From: Planctomycetaceae bacterium
GTDB taxonomy: Bacteria; Planctomycetota; Planctomycetia; Pirellulales; Pirellulaceae
NCBI GenBank assembly: GCA_012959465.1
Contig: DUDC01000279.1
Span: 1 to 64,000, forward strand
DNA length: 64,000 nucleotides
Reading direction: 5' to 3'
The stretch's first letter is position 1, and every line of letters starts with the position of its first letter. Position numbers and translations under genes: made by a program. Shown one piece after another: positions 44,739 to 55,218 of this stretch. The notes under the pieces are model-generated. The model saw only the letters and a program-made list of their open reading frames with translations. It was not told the origin of the DNA and did not search any database.

Positions 44739-46097
44739 TCAACGCAGCAACTTCTTGACCGCATCCATCAGCGCCTTCTCGACGGCCGGTCCGACATTTG
44801 AGGCGCGGGGGCTGGTCTCGTAGCCGCCCTGGCCATAGGCGATTTCGGTACCGATGTACCCCGCGCCGTAATCGCCGTATGCCGCCATAGCGACGAATAG
44901 ATCCGTGCGAAGTTCCTGGGCCGCCAGTTGATACTCCACGAACAATTCACCGGGCATATAAAGGGCGCGAGCATCACCGACCGTCAGGCAACCGATGTTA
45001 ATCGGGTCCTTGGCCAGACAGCGACGGAGCCAAACAAGTTTCTTCGCCGCCGTGTAGCGGTCGATCGGAGTCGCCTTCGTATCCTCGACAACGGCTCGCA
45101 AGTCTGCTTCCTTCAAGTGAGGTGCAGCGGGAAGCACGGCCGGTTCGACTCGCCATCGAATCGAACTCGCCGACATCTCCTTCTTTTGCGTCGATTCCCA
45201 GGCTTGTTTCATCCCTGCCGCAACTCGATCGGCCAAGATTTGTCGATTCTCCTTCGAGCCATCGTTCCACTTTCCCGCGCCGATATTACCGCCAGCCCCA
45301 TTGAAGTGGACATGTCGAACCTTCGTAACTTCTTCACGTGCGTTTCGTGCCAGTCCGGGGAAATCTGTGCTCGCCAGACCAGTTCGATAGTAGCTTTGTG
45401 GATGAGTCGCGTAATAGGTGATGGCGACGACGGCTCGTGGGCCCGCCCAGAAACTGACCATTCTCAATTTCGGGTCGATTGTACCGGCCGGAAATGCCCG
45501 CACGATTGGATCCTTGGTCGCCGTCCAGCGGATGTGCTTGACTTTCCCATCATCTCCCAGAATTCGACGGTTCGAGGCAACTTTTTCGATCGTGCCAACA
45601 CCCAGACCGAAGTGCGTTACCACCACCGCCTCATCCAAGGCGCGCTTCGCCGCACGGGCAGCCCGCTTCACAACGTCTCTGGCGTGGCGGGGATCGAACG
45701 CCTCATTGCGAGCGGCCTGCTGTTGCAACAGCGCGTCGGCCGAAAAGTCACAGCGGGGTGCGTCATGTTGATGGAGTGTATGCACGACAACGCGTTCGGG
45801 GTCCGTGCCGACCGCCTTGGCGATCTGATCGCGGAAGGCATCCTGACCGCCGTTGCTTATCCCAATCCAATCCAGGGCGCACAGCACGATAGGAGATCGG
45901 TCGCCCGGCACGATGACCACTCCTCGACAGCTGAGTGGTGTCTGGACTCCCACCGCAATATCGTAGGCCAATGGGCTGCCGACCGGCGTGGTCGCGTCAA
46001 TATCGAACGTTCCCACGAGGACGTCCTCTCCCTGTACCGCAGAGACCGAAAGGACACACAACATCATTGTCAGAAATCGACTGGTGATTCGCCGCAT
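44739..46097 (-). CDS. Neutral/alkaline ceramidase-like hydrolase domain protein, secreted
   Basis: A 452-residue protein with a signal peptide (MRRITSRFLTMMLCVLSVSAVQG); the ATG at 46097 is preferred to a TTG two codons upstream. It matches the ceramidase N-terminal-domain family: VGTFDIDATTPVG, VVVHTLHQHDAPRC (zinc-type His set), VVAITYYATHPQSYY, and HFNGAGGNIGAGKWNDG. Residues of about 365-445 carry LYMPGELFVEYQL and AAYGDYGAGYIGTEIAYGQGGYE, also typical. It has no LamG module, unlike the protein at 13346-15484. True ceramidase activity is unproven for these relatives. Confidence 0.82.
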   Translation of the reverse strand: MRRITSRFLTMMLCVLSVSAVQGEDVLVGTFDIDATTPVGSPLAYDIAVGVQTPLSCRGVVIVPGDRSPIVLCALDWIGISNGGQDAFRDQIAKAVGTDPERVVVHTLHQHDAPRCDFSADALLQQQAARNEAFDPRHARDVVKRAARAAKRALDEAVVVTHFGLGVGTIEKVASNRRILGDDGKVKHIRWTATKDPIVRAFPAGTIDPKLRMVSFWAGPRAVVAITYYATHPQSYYRTGLASTDFPGLARNAREEVTKVRHVHFNGAGGNIGAGKWNDGSKENRQILADRVAAGMKQAWESTQKKEMSASSIRWRVEPAVLPAAPHLKEADLRAVVEDTKATPIDRYTAAKKLVWLRRCLAKDPINIGCLTVGDARALYMPGELFVEYQLAAQELRTDLFVAMAAYGDYGAGYIGTEIAYGQGGYETSPRASNVGPAVEKALMDAVKKLLR

Positions 46098-46209
46098 GGT
46101 CAACCTCGCGATGAAAGAACGTATTCCAAAGGCCGCAATGAACCCTGACAGTGTCGTCGCCCAGGCAACACGTTGTCAAGTATTTGAGCCGGTTCGTGCA
46201 ACCGACTCT

Positions 46210-46234
46210 ACTTTGGAGTGCTCCGACTTGTCCG
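46210..46234 (-). repeat. Dispersed 25-bp motif (gcactccaaagt family), copy 2
   Basis: Reverse complement of this segment reads with tcggagcactccaaagt at its end and matches 7115-7139 at 23 of 25 bases. It lies in the divergent gap between the ceramidase-like and asparaginase-domain genes. Confidence 0.5.
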
Positions 46235-46341
46235 AGCTTTCGTTTAGATTGAGGTGGGTACTTGCAAAATCCGATGGTGTCGCGATGCTATTTGATCTAG
46301 CGTGACAGATCGAGTGAAGACTGTTCGAGAGCCCATATTCC

Positions 46342-46824
46342 TTGAAACTACAAATCCTCACTACCGGCGGCACGATCGACAAACTCTATTTTGACGATCT
46401 GAGTGAGTTCCAGGTCGGCGATCCTCAGATTGTCGAATTCCTTCGCGAGGCGAATGTCAACTTCGAATTTGAGGTTGCCGTGCTGTTTCAAAAGGACAGC
46501 CTGGATCTGACCGACGACTACCGCGCCAAGATTCGCGCCGCTGTCGTGGCCTCTCCACATTGTCAGGTGCTAATCACTCACGGTACCGACACGATGACAA
46601 CAACGGCCGCAAGCTTGGATGGCATCCCTGACAAAACGATTGTCTTAACGGGATCGATCACGCCGGCCCGTTTTCGCGCAAGCGACGCCGCCTTCAACAT
46701 CGGCTATGCCATCGCCGCAGCCCAACGACTCCCCACTGGCGTCTACCTTGCCATGAATGGCCGAGTCTTCGATCCCGACAAAGTGCAAAAAAACCCTCGC
46801 GAGAGTCGATTTGAAGCGACATAG
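46342..46824 (+). CDS. Compact asparaginase-domain protein
   Basis: A 160-residue protein that matches only the N-terminal domain of L-asparaginases. It starts at TTG. Catalytic motif 1 is TTGGTIDK with T11, and motif 2 is ITHGTDTM with T82 and D83; KTIVLTGSITPARF carries the later Lys/Thr segment. Full asparaginases have about 330 residues and a second domain that completes the site in the tetramer. Stand-alone short versions occur widely, so this is probably intact rather than broken. Activity is uncertain. Divergent from the ceramidase-like gene. Confidence 0.75.
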   Translation: MKLQILTTGGTIDKLYFDDLSEFQVGDPQIVEFLREANVNFEFEVAVLFQKDSLDLTDDYRAKIRAAVVASPHCQVLITHGTDTMTTTAASLDGIPDKTIVLTGSITPARFRASDAAFNIGYAIAAAQRLPTGVYLAMNGRVFDPDKVQKNPRESRFEAT

Positions 46825-46901
46825 CCTCTCAAAGTCCGCATAAACTCATTCGTTTTGCTACCCTGAAGGTGACAGCGGCGAACATCTAGAAGAGCATCGG
46901 T

Positions 46902-48335
46902 ATGGCATCTACTAAGCTACGCGTGACGATCGCTACCTTTTTTTTCGTCCTTTGTTTTCTGCCCTCCCGGTTCTCTCCGGCTGCGGAACGACCCAACATC
47001 GTCTTGGTCATGGCCGACGACATGGGATGGGGAGACCTGCCATGTTATCGCAGCGACTCAAAGATCCACGCGCCAAACCTGACGGCGATGGCAAACAACG
47101 GGCTACGATTCGATCGTTTCTATTCGGCTGCACCCGTTTGTAGTCCGACTCGCGGCTCGTGTCTCACCGGGCGGCATCCGTATCGTTACGGTGTTTACAC
47201 GGCCAACAAAGGACACCTGAAGCCGAAAGAGATAACCCTTCCAGAAATTCTCAAGCAGAACGGTTATCGCACGGGCCATTTTGGCAAATGGCATCTGGGC
47301 ACCTTGACCACCGAGGTCAAGGATGCCAATCGTGGTGGGCCGCGGAACAAACAACATTTTTCTCCTCCACGACAACACGGTTACGACGTCTGCCTTGTCA
47401 CCGAATCCAAGGTGCCGACCTACGATCCCCTCCTAAAACCTGTGGATGCAAATCGACGTGCTTGGGATGCACTAACGGACCGTTCGTTGGCGGTCTCGTA
47501 TGGTACGCGGTATTGGAACGAGAACGGGCAAGTCGTGATGGAGAACATGTCCGGTGACGATTCCCGGATCATCATGGACAGGGCGATCCCATTCATCGTT
47601 GAAGCGGCCAATGACAAACAGCCATTCTTTGTCGTCGTCTGGTTTCACGCGCCACACTTGCCTGTCGTTGCCGACCCAAAGCACGTCAATCGGTACAAGA
47701 GCGAGAGCGTCTATGATCGAAATTATTACGGCTGCATCACCGCGTTGGATGAGCAGGTTGGGCGTCTACGCGACACGCTTCGTCAATTGAATATCACGGA
47801 CAATACCATGCTTTGGTTTTGCTCGGACAACGGACCGGAAGGGAAGGACGGTGCTGCCCCCGGATCGGCGGGCGGTCTGCGGGGCCGCAAGCGATCGCTA
47901 TACGAGGGGGGAGTGAGAGTGCCTGGGATCCTGGAATGGCCCGCCAAAGTCTCCGCTGGCCGCTCGACACAATTCCCGGCCGTAACAAGTGACTATCTGC
48001 CGACGATCTTGGATGCGCTTGACCTGAACTTCCCCAGCAAGCGGCCCCTCGACGGCGTCTCGTTGCTCCCGATGCTCAAGGGGATTGACGGATTTCGCCA
48101 TAAGCCGATCGGGTTTCAAGCAGCCAAGCAGTGTTCGTACGTTGGACACCAGCACAAGGTGATCAGCCAAGATGCGGGCGTGACGTGGGAACTGTACGAC
48201 ATTTCAGTCGACCGAAACGAAACGACCAACCTGGCCGAACAGCAACCGGCTCGCCTCAAGCAAATGGTCGCCGCATTTTCGGTTTGGTCGGAATCGTGTC
48301 GCCAGAGTGATGCGGGGGCAGACTACGCCAAATGA
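46902..48335 (+). CDS. Arylsulfatase family protein
   Basis: A 477-residue secreted type I sulfatase. Signal peptide about residues 1-28 (TIATFFFVLCFLPSRFSPAA). Motifs: MADDMGWGD, active-site CSPTR with C80, GKWHLG, WFHAPHLPVVADP, FCSDNGPEG. All metal-binding and catalytic positions look normal, unlike three of the other sulfatases in the window. Length is full. It lies 77 bases after the asparaginase-domain gene and 107 bases before a Gfo/Idh/MocA gene, all on the plus strand. Confidence 0.93.
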   Translation: MASTKLRVTIATFFFVLCFLPSRFSPAAERPNIVLVMADDMGWGDLPCYRSDSKIHAPNLTAMANNGLRFDRFYSAAPVCSPTRGSCLTGRHPYRYGVYTANKGHLKPKEITLPEILKQNGYRTGHFGKWHLGTLTTEVKDANRGGPRNKQHFSPPRQHGYDVCLVTESKVPTYDPLLKPVDANRRAWDALTDRSLAVSYGTRYWNENGQVVMENMSGDDSRIIMDRAIPFIVEAANDKQPFFVVVWFHAPHLPVVADPKHVNRYKSESVYDRNYYGCITALDEQVGRLRDTLRQLNITDNTMLWFCSDNGPEGKDGAAPGSAGGLRGRKRSLYEGGVRVPGILEWPAKVSAGRSTQFPAVTSDYLPTILDALDLNFPSKRPLDGVSLLPMLKGIDGFRHKPIGFQAAKQCSYVGHQHKVISQDAGVTWELYDISVDRNETTNLAEQQPARLKQMVAAFSVWSESCRQSDAGADYAK

Positions 48336-48442
48336 CGGATTGCGGCTTCAGGCTATTGGACACTCGACAAATTCTCCGTCACAATACTGAGCTGTTTTCC
48401 GGTCGACCATTTCGTTGAACCCAGAGGATTGGGCGAAAGTAG

Positions 48443-49759
48443 ATGAGCCAAACAGAGCGAACATTGAAAGTTGCCATTATTGGTGGCGGCATGTTCTTTG
48501 ACGACATCATTGGGCAGAGCTTTAAGGACTTCATGCGGGGCGGGATCGCCGGTGCTTTGACCAGCATCGGAATGAGTCATTTGGCCCCCGACGTGGCGGA
48601 CGTCAAAATTGATGTATGTGCCGTTGGGACGCGGAGTGAGAAGAGCGGAACTGCTGGGAAAATCATCGATTGGTTCGCAAGCGACTTTCCTGATAGTCAA
48701 ATAGAAGCCTGTTATGGTGAACTCGTGTGGCAGGACATCCTCAACCGCCATCAACCCGATGTTCTGTTTGTGGCGACACCGGATCACGTACACACGCAAC
48801 CGATCCTAGACGCGTTAAACGCCGGTTGCGATGTAATTACCGAGAAGCCACTCTGCCTGACCATTGCGGAAGCAGACCAAATTCTCGCTGCGACGAAGGC
48901 CAATGGTCGAATCGTCGCCGTCGATATGCACAAACGTTACGATCCGTTTGTCCGCGACATGATGCTGAATGCCGAGGCGAAGTATGGCGCGATCAACCGA
49001 GTACGAGCGGTCTTGGAAGAGCCCCTTGAGGTCAGCAGTGAGATCTTTGCCTGGGTCGAGAACAGTAATCCGTTTGCCTATGTCGGATGTCACTGGCTGG
49101 ACGTGGTTCACCATTACTTGAAGGTCAAGCCACGAACTGTGTTTGCCACCGGCCAGAAGAATCTGCTCTTGAATTGGGAGCATCACCATCTTGAAATCGC
49201 CAAGCGGCAAGACATCGAACCGGAATCCTTCAAACGCCAGCATGCGATTCAAACCTGGGACAGTTTGGATGTCGCGGTGACGTACGAGGATGGAATGCGC
49301 GGCGATTACAATAACAACTGGATCAACCCGGCCGAGTTTGAGGGAGCTGTGAACCAAGAGATCGAGTTGTACGGCATCTTTGGTAGAGGCATCGTCGATC
49401 AACAAGACCGGGGATTCCGAGAGGCCATCATTGGCGACGGCTCGCGGACACGGAATCCTTCATTCGGTGGTCGCATACAGCATCGCGGTGGCGAATTGGA
49501 GATCTTCGGCTACGGAAAGGCGTCGATCGTGGCTGGCCTGTTGGCGATCATTCGTCGACGGCTCCTGGGAGAGTCCCCAGAAGAACTCGAGCAGACCTAT
49601 CCCAATGCCCACAGCCAATGGGATGTCGTGCAGGTCATTGAGGCCGCGTCACTTGTTGCTGAGAAAAACTATCAGTCGTTTCAAGCAGGAAACGGAACGC
49701 CAGTGACCGCATTGCTGACGGACACGGGTATCGAGATCATCGACCCGACCGTGACATAG
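48443..49759 (+). CDS. Gfo/Idh/MocA family oxidoreductase, cytoplasmic
   Basis: A 438-residue protein without a signal peptide, unlike the other two members in the window. The nucleotide-binding loop is VAIIGGGMFFDDI; the catalytic Lys is in VITEKPLCLT; GCHWLDVVHHYL has the conserved His/Asp. A roughly 30-residue insertion after the first strand (GQSFKDFMRGGIAGAL) is seen in a branch of longer family members. Its position just after a sulfatase fits oxidation of a released sugar, but no substrate can be named. Confidence 0.88.
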   Translation: MSQTERTLKVAIIGGGMFFDDIIGQSFKDFMRGGIAGALTSIGMSHLAPDVADVKIDVCAVGTRSEKSGTAGKIIDWFASDFPDSQIEACYGELVWQDILNRHQPDVLFVATPDHVHTQPILDALNAGCDVITEKPLCLTIAEADQILAATKANGRIVAVDMHKRYDPFVRDMMLNAEAKYGAINRVRAVLEEPLEVSSEIFAWVENSNPFAYVGCHWLDVVHHYLKVKPRTVFATGQKNLLLNWEHHHLEIAKRQDIEPESFKRQHAIQTWDSLDVAVTYEDGMRGDYNNNWINPAEFEGAVNQEIELYGIFGRGIVDQQDRGFREAIIGDGSRTRNPSFGGRIQHRGGELEIFGYGKASIVAGLLAIIRRRLLGESPEELEQTYPNAHSQWDVVQVIEAASLVAEKNYQSFQAGNGTPVTALLTDTGIEIIDPTVT

Positions 49760-49784
49760 CATCTGCCGACCGATGGAGTCTACC

Positions 49785-50040
49785 CCACCGGCCCCGTGCC
49801 GGTGGATCTAGGTTCTTCCCCTTCCAGCTCCTGCTCAGTCGACCCTCTATTACGTCCTCGGGTTGCTTTATGTTGATTCATACAGTTAATCCACCGATCT
49901 ACTTGCAAGATACCTCGATCGATTTCCCGAATGCTGGGCCGCAGTTGAGCCAAAACCCGTACGAAGCACGGTCCAATTCGGGCGGAGAAGCAATCGGCAG
50001 CTGTTGCCAAACCCCAACCCACCGGCACAGGGCCGCTGGG
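49785..50040. repeat. Dispersed hairpin element, copy 3: inverted arms flanking about 210 bases
   Basis: The 375-base gap 49760-50134 begins with a hairpin arm ccaccggccccgtgccggtgg (49785-49805) followed by atctagg, and ends with cccaccggcacagggccgctggg (50018-50040). Each arm is nearly self-complementary, and the two arms are inverted copies of each other. Copies 1 and 2 at 9120 and 58602 have the same arm. The interior has no credible gene and lacks the attccgctc central hairpin. It ends 94 bases before the DUF1553 gene. Confidence 0.65.
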
Positions 50041-50134
50041 GAAAGCTGCGATTCGTGGGTCCCATTGGATAACAGATCGCGTAGAATGTACTGATACCAA
50101 TCCCGCCTCAGCTCATTTCCTCACTGGGCTCACA

Positions 50135-53100
50135 ATGCTGACGTTGACCTCCCGATTTTTTCTCTATTTCGTCTCTACCCTCGTGCTCGCGTCCGTCGCG
50201 ACTCAAGCGGTTGAAAACAACGTGGACTTCAACCGAGACATCCGCCCGATTCTGTCCAACAAGTGCTTTGCATGTCACGGGCCCGACGAGAACGCGCTGC
50301 AAGCCGGCTTGAGGCTGGACAACGTCGTTTCGGCCACGCTGGAACTAGAGTCGGGAAACGTTGCCTTGGTTCCGGGACAGCCCGACGAGAGCGAACTAGT
50401 CGCCAGGATCACCAGCGACGACGTCGACGAGCGTATGCCGCCCGAAGACTTCGGCAAGACGCTCTCCCCGGCGGAGATCGACATCGTCCGTAAATGGGTC
50501 GAGCAGGGCGGCAAGTATGCCAGGCATTGGTCATATGTGAAGCCAACTCGGCCGGAATCACCTCCCGCTGCAGCGCCCCACGAGTCTTGGCCAATCAACG
50601 CGATTGACCATTTTACCCTGCATCGCATGGTTCAAAACGGCCTGAAGCCGTCGACGAACGCCAACCGCTACACACTCATCCGCCGCCTCTACCTCGACCT
50701 GATTGGATTGCCGCCGACCATTGAAGAAGTCGATGCGTTCGTGAACGATCCGGATCCGAAAGCGTATGAGCAATTGGTAGACAAGTTACTTCGCCAACCC
50801 AGCTTTGGCGAACACTGGGCTCGCAAGTGGCTCGACTTGGCGCGCTATGCCGATAGCGCTGGGTATGCCGATGATCCGCCTCGAACAATTTGGGCCTATC
50901 GCGACTGGGTGATCCGCTCACTAAATGAAAACGTACCGTTCGATCAATTCACAATTGAACAACTGGCCGCCGATTTGCTCCCGAAACCCGATGAACGTCA
51001 GCTGATCGCCACGGCATTTCATCGCAACACATTGACCAATAACGAAGGCGGCACTCAGAACGAGGAGTTTCGTAACGTGGCGGTGGTGGATCGAGTCAAC
51101 ACGACCATGGCTGTTTGGATGGGGACGACGATGGCATGTGCGCAGTGCCACAATCACAAATTCGACCCGATCTCCCAAGAGGAGTACTTCCGTTTCTTCG
51201 CCGTCTGGAACAGTACTCAGGATGCGGACCTCCGCGACGAGTCACCCCGCATCCAAATCTTTACCGACAAACAAAAACTCCAAAAAACAGGCCTGACGGC
51301 GCGTGTTGCCGAGTTGCAAAAAATTATTACGCAAGACACTCCCGAGTTGCTCGCTGCGCAAGACGACTGGGAACACGTGTTGCGTCAACCGGCAAAGTGG
51401 ACGCCCAGAACACCGCGAACGGTGAATCGAAAGGGTGAATTATCGACGAAAATCCTGAAAGACGGATTCGTGTTGGTCGAGGTTGCGGCTGAAAAGGACA
51501 CGTATACGATTGATCTTCCGGTGGGAGACGATGCAAGCAAAGATCAGGCAACAGCGATCGCCGCATTGAGATTAGAGACACTGCCGCACGAGTCGCTGCC
51601 CGCGAAGGGAACGGGGCTGGGAGGTGGCAACTTTGTGATCACCGGATTGAAGGCGCAAATAGTGCCTGACGGCGACTCCCCGCCCAGTGCGCGTTTTATT
51701 CGGATTACAAACAACGGTGTGAAGCAGATTCTCTCGCTGGCCGAGGTGCAGATTTTCAGCGGCGGCGATAATGTGGCAAGAACCGGCGTGGCAACTCAGC
51801 ATTCCACCGCCTTTGCCGGACCTCCCGAACTTGCAATCGACGGGAACACCGATGGCACATACGAAAAAAAATCTGTCACGCACACGGATACCGTCGACAA
51901 CCCTTGGTGGGAAGTGGACTTGGCCGTCGCCGTGTCCATCGACCGGATCGCGATCTGGAATCGAACCGACAACAATCTTCATACTCGTCTGAAGAATTTC
52001 ACAATTACCCTGTTGGATACGGAGCGGCAACCGGTCTGGGAACAGGTGATTGCCGCAGCCCCGAACCCGTCCGCAGAGTACTCACCTACGAATATTCGCG
52101 ATATTCTCTTTCGCACCGCGTTTGCCGACTATCATCAGGATAATTTCGATCCGACCGACGTCCTGTCCGGCAAAACGGCCGCGAATGACGGTTGGGCCAT
52201 CGGCGGCGAGACCAATGTTCCACACCAACTTATCTTGGTCCCAGACAAGCCGCTCACGTTGTCCGAAGCGGCGACACTTCGTGTTCACATCGAACAAAAC
52301 TCGGTTCATAAGAACCATCTCTTGGGACACTTTCGACTCAGTACCACTCAAGATCGTGTGGCAATAGACCGCTCACGCCTTCCCGCCGACCTGCTCGCGG
52401 TGGTCGATATGCCAGCAATGAAACGAACGCCCGAACAATCGTCCAAACTGTCGGCACATTACCGCGAGAACATTGCCGAAGCCCTCCGGTCCGAACGGCG
52501 GGAATTGGTAAAAAACCAAAAGACGCTTGCCGAGATGAAACCGGCCACATCGGTGCCAATCCTGCGAGAACTCGCTGTGGCTCGCGAAACACGACTGCAA
52601 TTCCGCGGCAACTACCTCGACAAAGGAGACGTCGTCGAAGTCGGACTGCCTGCGGCGTTTCACGCTGCTCCGGACGACGCTGTCTTGAACCGTCTCACGT
52701 TGGCCAAGTGGTTGATGAACGACAACAATCCACTTACAGCTCGAGTGATCACCAATCGCTATTGGGAGACATTGTTCGGACGCGGAATCGTGTTGACAAG
52801 TGAAGAGTTTGGCTCACAGGGCGAATTGCCTACGCACCCACACTTACTCGATTGGTTGGCAACCGAGTTAGTTGGCAATGGCTGGGACACAAAGAGCCTG
52901 ATACGGACGATCGTGACATCGGCAACCTACCGTCAATCCGCCCAAGTTAATCAAGCGTCGTTGGATGCGGATTTCGGTAACGTCTGGCTATCACGGGGCC
53001 CTCGAGTCCGCCTGAGCGCCGAGATGGTTCGAGACCAAGCACTGTTCGCGAGTGGCCTATTGAGCGACAAGATGTTTGGACCACCGGTAAAACCACCACA

Positions 53101-53626
53101 ACCGAGTTTTGGTTTGACGGCGGCGTTCGGTAGTTCGACCGACTGGAAGACAAGCGAAGGTCAAGACCGTTATCGCCGCGGCATCTATACGACCTGGCGG
53201 CGAAGCAACCCCTACCCATCGATGGTGGCATTCGACGCACCGAATCGAGAAGTCTGCACGGTGCGCCGAAGTCGCACCAACACTCCGCTGCAGTCGCTCG
53301 TTACCTTGAATGACCCTGTCTATGTTGAGGCGGCTCAATCTCTGGCACGACGTGCATTACAACACGAAGGGACGTTGTCGGAACAGATAGCGCACGCATT
53401 TCGATGTTGCGTGGCGCGGCCACCGACCGAAATTGAACTGAAAGTTATTCGGCAGCTGTACGAAGACGCCAAGGCTCATTTGGCCGAGCAAGAAGGCGAT
53501 GCCATGAAATTGGCCACCGACCCACTTGGGGCATTGCCAGCTGGCATGTCGGCAATTGATGCGGCCGCCATGACCGTAGTTGGCAACGTCTTACTAAATT
53601 TGGACGAGATGTTTCTGAAGCGATAA
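50135..53626 (+). CDS. PSD1-type planctomycete cytochrome C protein (DUF1549/DUF1553) with discoidin-like insert
   Basis: A 1163-residue secreted protein. After a signal peptide comes a planctomycete cytochrome C domain with C44-F-A-C-H48 in [13 protein letters not shown], then DUF1549 (about 150-360) including a second haem-type motif C335-A-Q-C-H339 in [13 protein letters not shown]. Residues of about 540-660 form an F5/8C-like carbohydrate-binding insert ([35 protein letters not shown]). DUF1553 occupies about 840-1110 ([49 protein letters not shown]). The function of the family is unknown; the partner is nearly always a DUF1501 protein, and one follows here after 19 bases. Confidence 0.93.
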   Translation: MLTLTSRFFLYFVSTLVLASVATQAVENNVDFNRDIRPILSNKCFACHGPDENALQAGLRLDNVVSATLELESGNVALVPGQPDESELVARITSDDVDERMPPEDFGKTLSPAEIDIVRKWVEQGGKYARHWSYVKPTRPESPPAAAPHESWPINAIDHFTLHRMVQNGLKPSTNANRYTLIRRLYLDLIGLPPTIEEVDAFVNDPDPKAYEQLVDKLLRQPSFGEHWARKWLDLARYADSAGYADDPPRTIWAYRDWVIRSLNENVPFDQFTIEQLAADLLPKPDERQLIATAFHRNTLTNNEGGTQNEEFRNVAVVDRVNTTMAVWMGTTMACAQCHNHKFDPISQEEYFRFFAVWNSTQDADLRDESPRIQIFTDKQKLQKTGLTARVAELQKIITQDTPELLAAQDDWEHVLRQPAKWTPRTPRTVNRKGELSTKILKDGFVLVEVAAEKDTYTIDLPVGDDASKDQATAIAALRLETLPHESLPAKGTGLGGGNFVITGLKAQIVPDGDSPPSARFIRITNNGVKQILSLAEVQIFSGGDNVARTGVATQHSTAFAGPPELAIDGNTDGTYEKKSVTHTDTVDNPWWEVDLAVAVSIDRIAIWNRTDNNLHTRLKNFTITLLDTERQPVWEQVIAAAPNPSAEYSPTNIRDILFRTAFADYHQDNFDPTDVLSGKTAANDGWAIGGETNVPHQLILVPDKPLTLSEAATLRVHIEQNSVHKNHLLGHFRLSTTQDRVAIDRSRLPADLLAVVDMPAMKRTPEQSSKLSAHYRENIAEALRSERRELVKNQKTLAEMKPATSVPILRELAVARETRLQFRGNYLDKGDVVEVGLPAAFHAAPDDAVLNRLTLAKWLMNDNNPLTARVITNRYWETLFGRGIVLTSEEFGSQGELPTHPHLLDWLATELVGNGWDTKSLIRTIVTSATYRQSAQVNQASLDADFGNVWLSRGPRVRLSAEMVRDQALFASGLLSDKMFGPPVKPPQPSFGLTAAFGSSTDWKTSEGQDRYRRGIYTTWRRSNPYPSMVAFDAPNREVCTVRRSRTNTPLQSLVTLNDPVYVEAAQSLARRALQHEGTLSEQIAHAFRCCVARPPTEIELKVIRQLYEDAKAHLAEQEGDAMKLATDPLGALPAGMSAIDAAAMTVVGNVLLNLDEMFLKR

Positions 53627-53645
53627 CTCAAGAAGGCTATTCGGG

Positions 53646-55106
53646 ATGAACTCCTACCTTTCTGCTCTGCAAAACAGCACACGTCGGCACTTCCTTGGCC
53701 AGTCCGGAATTGGCCTAGGAGCTTGTGCTTTGTCTGCGCTCTCCGTTGAAAACGCAAGGGCAGATGTCCCTATCAATCCGACCGTACCGTTAGCACAAAG
53801 ACAACCTCATTTCGAACCGACAGCGAAACGCGTCATCTACTTGCATTTGACCGGTTCGCCACCCAACCTCGATATTTATGACCACAAACCCGAGTTGGTA
53901 AAACGGGACGGCCAAGAATGCCCAAAGGAGTTTCTAGAGGGTCGCACGTTCGCATTCACATCGGGAACGCCCAAGTTGATGGGCACTCCCAGAAAATTCA
54001 AGCAGTGTGGCAAATCGGGAAGCTGGCTGTCGGACGCCGTGCCCAACTTCCAAGCCGAAGACATCGTGGACGAGATGTGCTTTATCCATTCGATGAACAC
54101 AGATCAATTCAACCACGCGCCTGCTGAGTTGCTGATCTATACCGGATCCCCAAGATCGGGACGACCTTCTATGGGAGCCTGGGCCACTTACGGCCTGGGA
54201 ACCGAGAATCAGGACTTACCCGGATTTGTCGTGCTGATCAGTAGCGGAGTCCAGCCAAACGGTGGAGCGAACTCCTACGGTAGCGGATTCTTGCCGTCGG
54301 TGTTTCAAGGAGTCCAGTGCCGATCGAAAGGTGATCCAGTACTCTACGTCTCCGATCCCGCAGGCATGAACCGCAAACTGCGACGCAAGTCATTGGATGC
54401 GCTGAAGAAACTCAACGAATTGCAGTCCGCAGACCAGGGACACCCGGAGACTTTGACACGAATTGCCCAGTATGAGCTGGCCTTCCGTATGCAGGCATCG
54501 GTTCCCGAAGTCATGGACATAACGAAAGAGAGTAAGGAAACTCACGAGCAATACGGAGCCAAGCCGGGCCAGAGTAGTTTTGCCAACAACTGCCTCCTAG
54601 CTCGACGGCTTGTCGAAAAGGGCGTCCGCTTCGTACAGTTGTTCGACTGGGGTTGGGACTATCACGGGACGGGCGAGGCCACCGGTTTGACGACTGGACT
54701 GACAAAAAAGTGGGCTGCCACCGATAAACCGATCGCCGCCTTAATCCGCGACCTCAAGGCGCGTGACATGCTGAAGGATACGTTGATCATCTGTGGCGGT
54801 GAGTTCGGCCGCACACCATTCCGAGAAGGGCGTACGGCCAAAGGTAAGGTCCTCGGCCGCGACCATTACCCCGACTGTTTCACGATGTGGATGGCCGGCG
54901 GAGGTGTCAAAGGCGGATACAATTACGGCCAAACCGACGAGTTGGGATTCCAAGTCAGCGAAAACAAAGTTCACGTCCACGATCTACAAGCAACGATCAT
55001 GCACCTATTGGGATTCGATCACGAGCGGCTGTCGTTCCGATTCCAAGGACGCGATTATCGCCTGACCGATGTGCACGGCGATGTCGTGCACGATGTGATC
55101 GCGTAG
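53646..55106 (+). CDS. DUF1501 family protein (partner of the DUF1553 protein)
   Basis: A 486-residue Tat-exported DUF1501 protein (TRRHFLGQSGIGLGACALSAL). Blocks: RVIYLHLTGSPPNLDIYDHKPEL, CFIHSMNTDQFNHAPAELLIYTGS, ICGGEFGRTPFREG, GRDHYPDCFTMWMAGGGVKGGYNYG, and LQATIMHLLGFD. This is the longer HMNTDQFNHAP-type branch regularly found directly after DUF1549/DUF1553 genes; here only 19 bases separate them, so they are co-transcribed. It probably forms a periplasmic pair with that cytochrome protein. Confidence 0.94.
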   Translation: MNSYLSALQNSTRRHFLGQSGIGLGACALSALSVENARADVPINPTVPLAQRQPHFEPTAKRVIYLHLTGSPPNLDIYDHKPELVKRDGQECPKEFLEGRTFAFTSGTPKLMGTPRKFKQCGKSGSWLSDAVPNFQAEDIVDEMCFIHSMNTDQFNHAPAELLIYTGSPRSGRPSMGAWATYGLGTENQDLPGFVVLISSGVQPNGGANSYGSGFLPSVFQGVQCRSKGDPVLYVSDPAGMNRKLRRKSLDALKKLNELQSADQGHPETLTRIAQYELAFRMQASVPEVMDITKESKETHEQYGAKPGQSSFANNCLLARRLVEKGVRFVQLFDWGWDYHGTGEATGLTTGLTKKWAATDKPIAALIRDLKARDMLKDTLIICGGEFGRTPFREGRTAKGKVLGRDHYPDCFTMWMAGGGVKGGYNYGQTDELGFQVSENKVHVHDLQATIMHLLGFDHERLSFRFQGRDYRLTDVHGDVVHDVIA

Positions 55107-55218
55107 CCGGGTGCACCCTCGGTTTTCCGTCATTGCTTCAACATCTTTGACGAGCCGCCAATACAAGCACGAAGCGCCAGAGTCGTTCAATTTCCTGGAG
55201 AACAATCGGCCACACATT

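Noticed and set aside
44928-46148. Open frame of 406 codons on the plus strand opposite the ceramidase-like gene
   Set aside because: Its translation has no family motif and it mirrors a well-supported minus-strand gene with signal peptide and zinc motifs.
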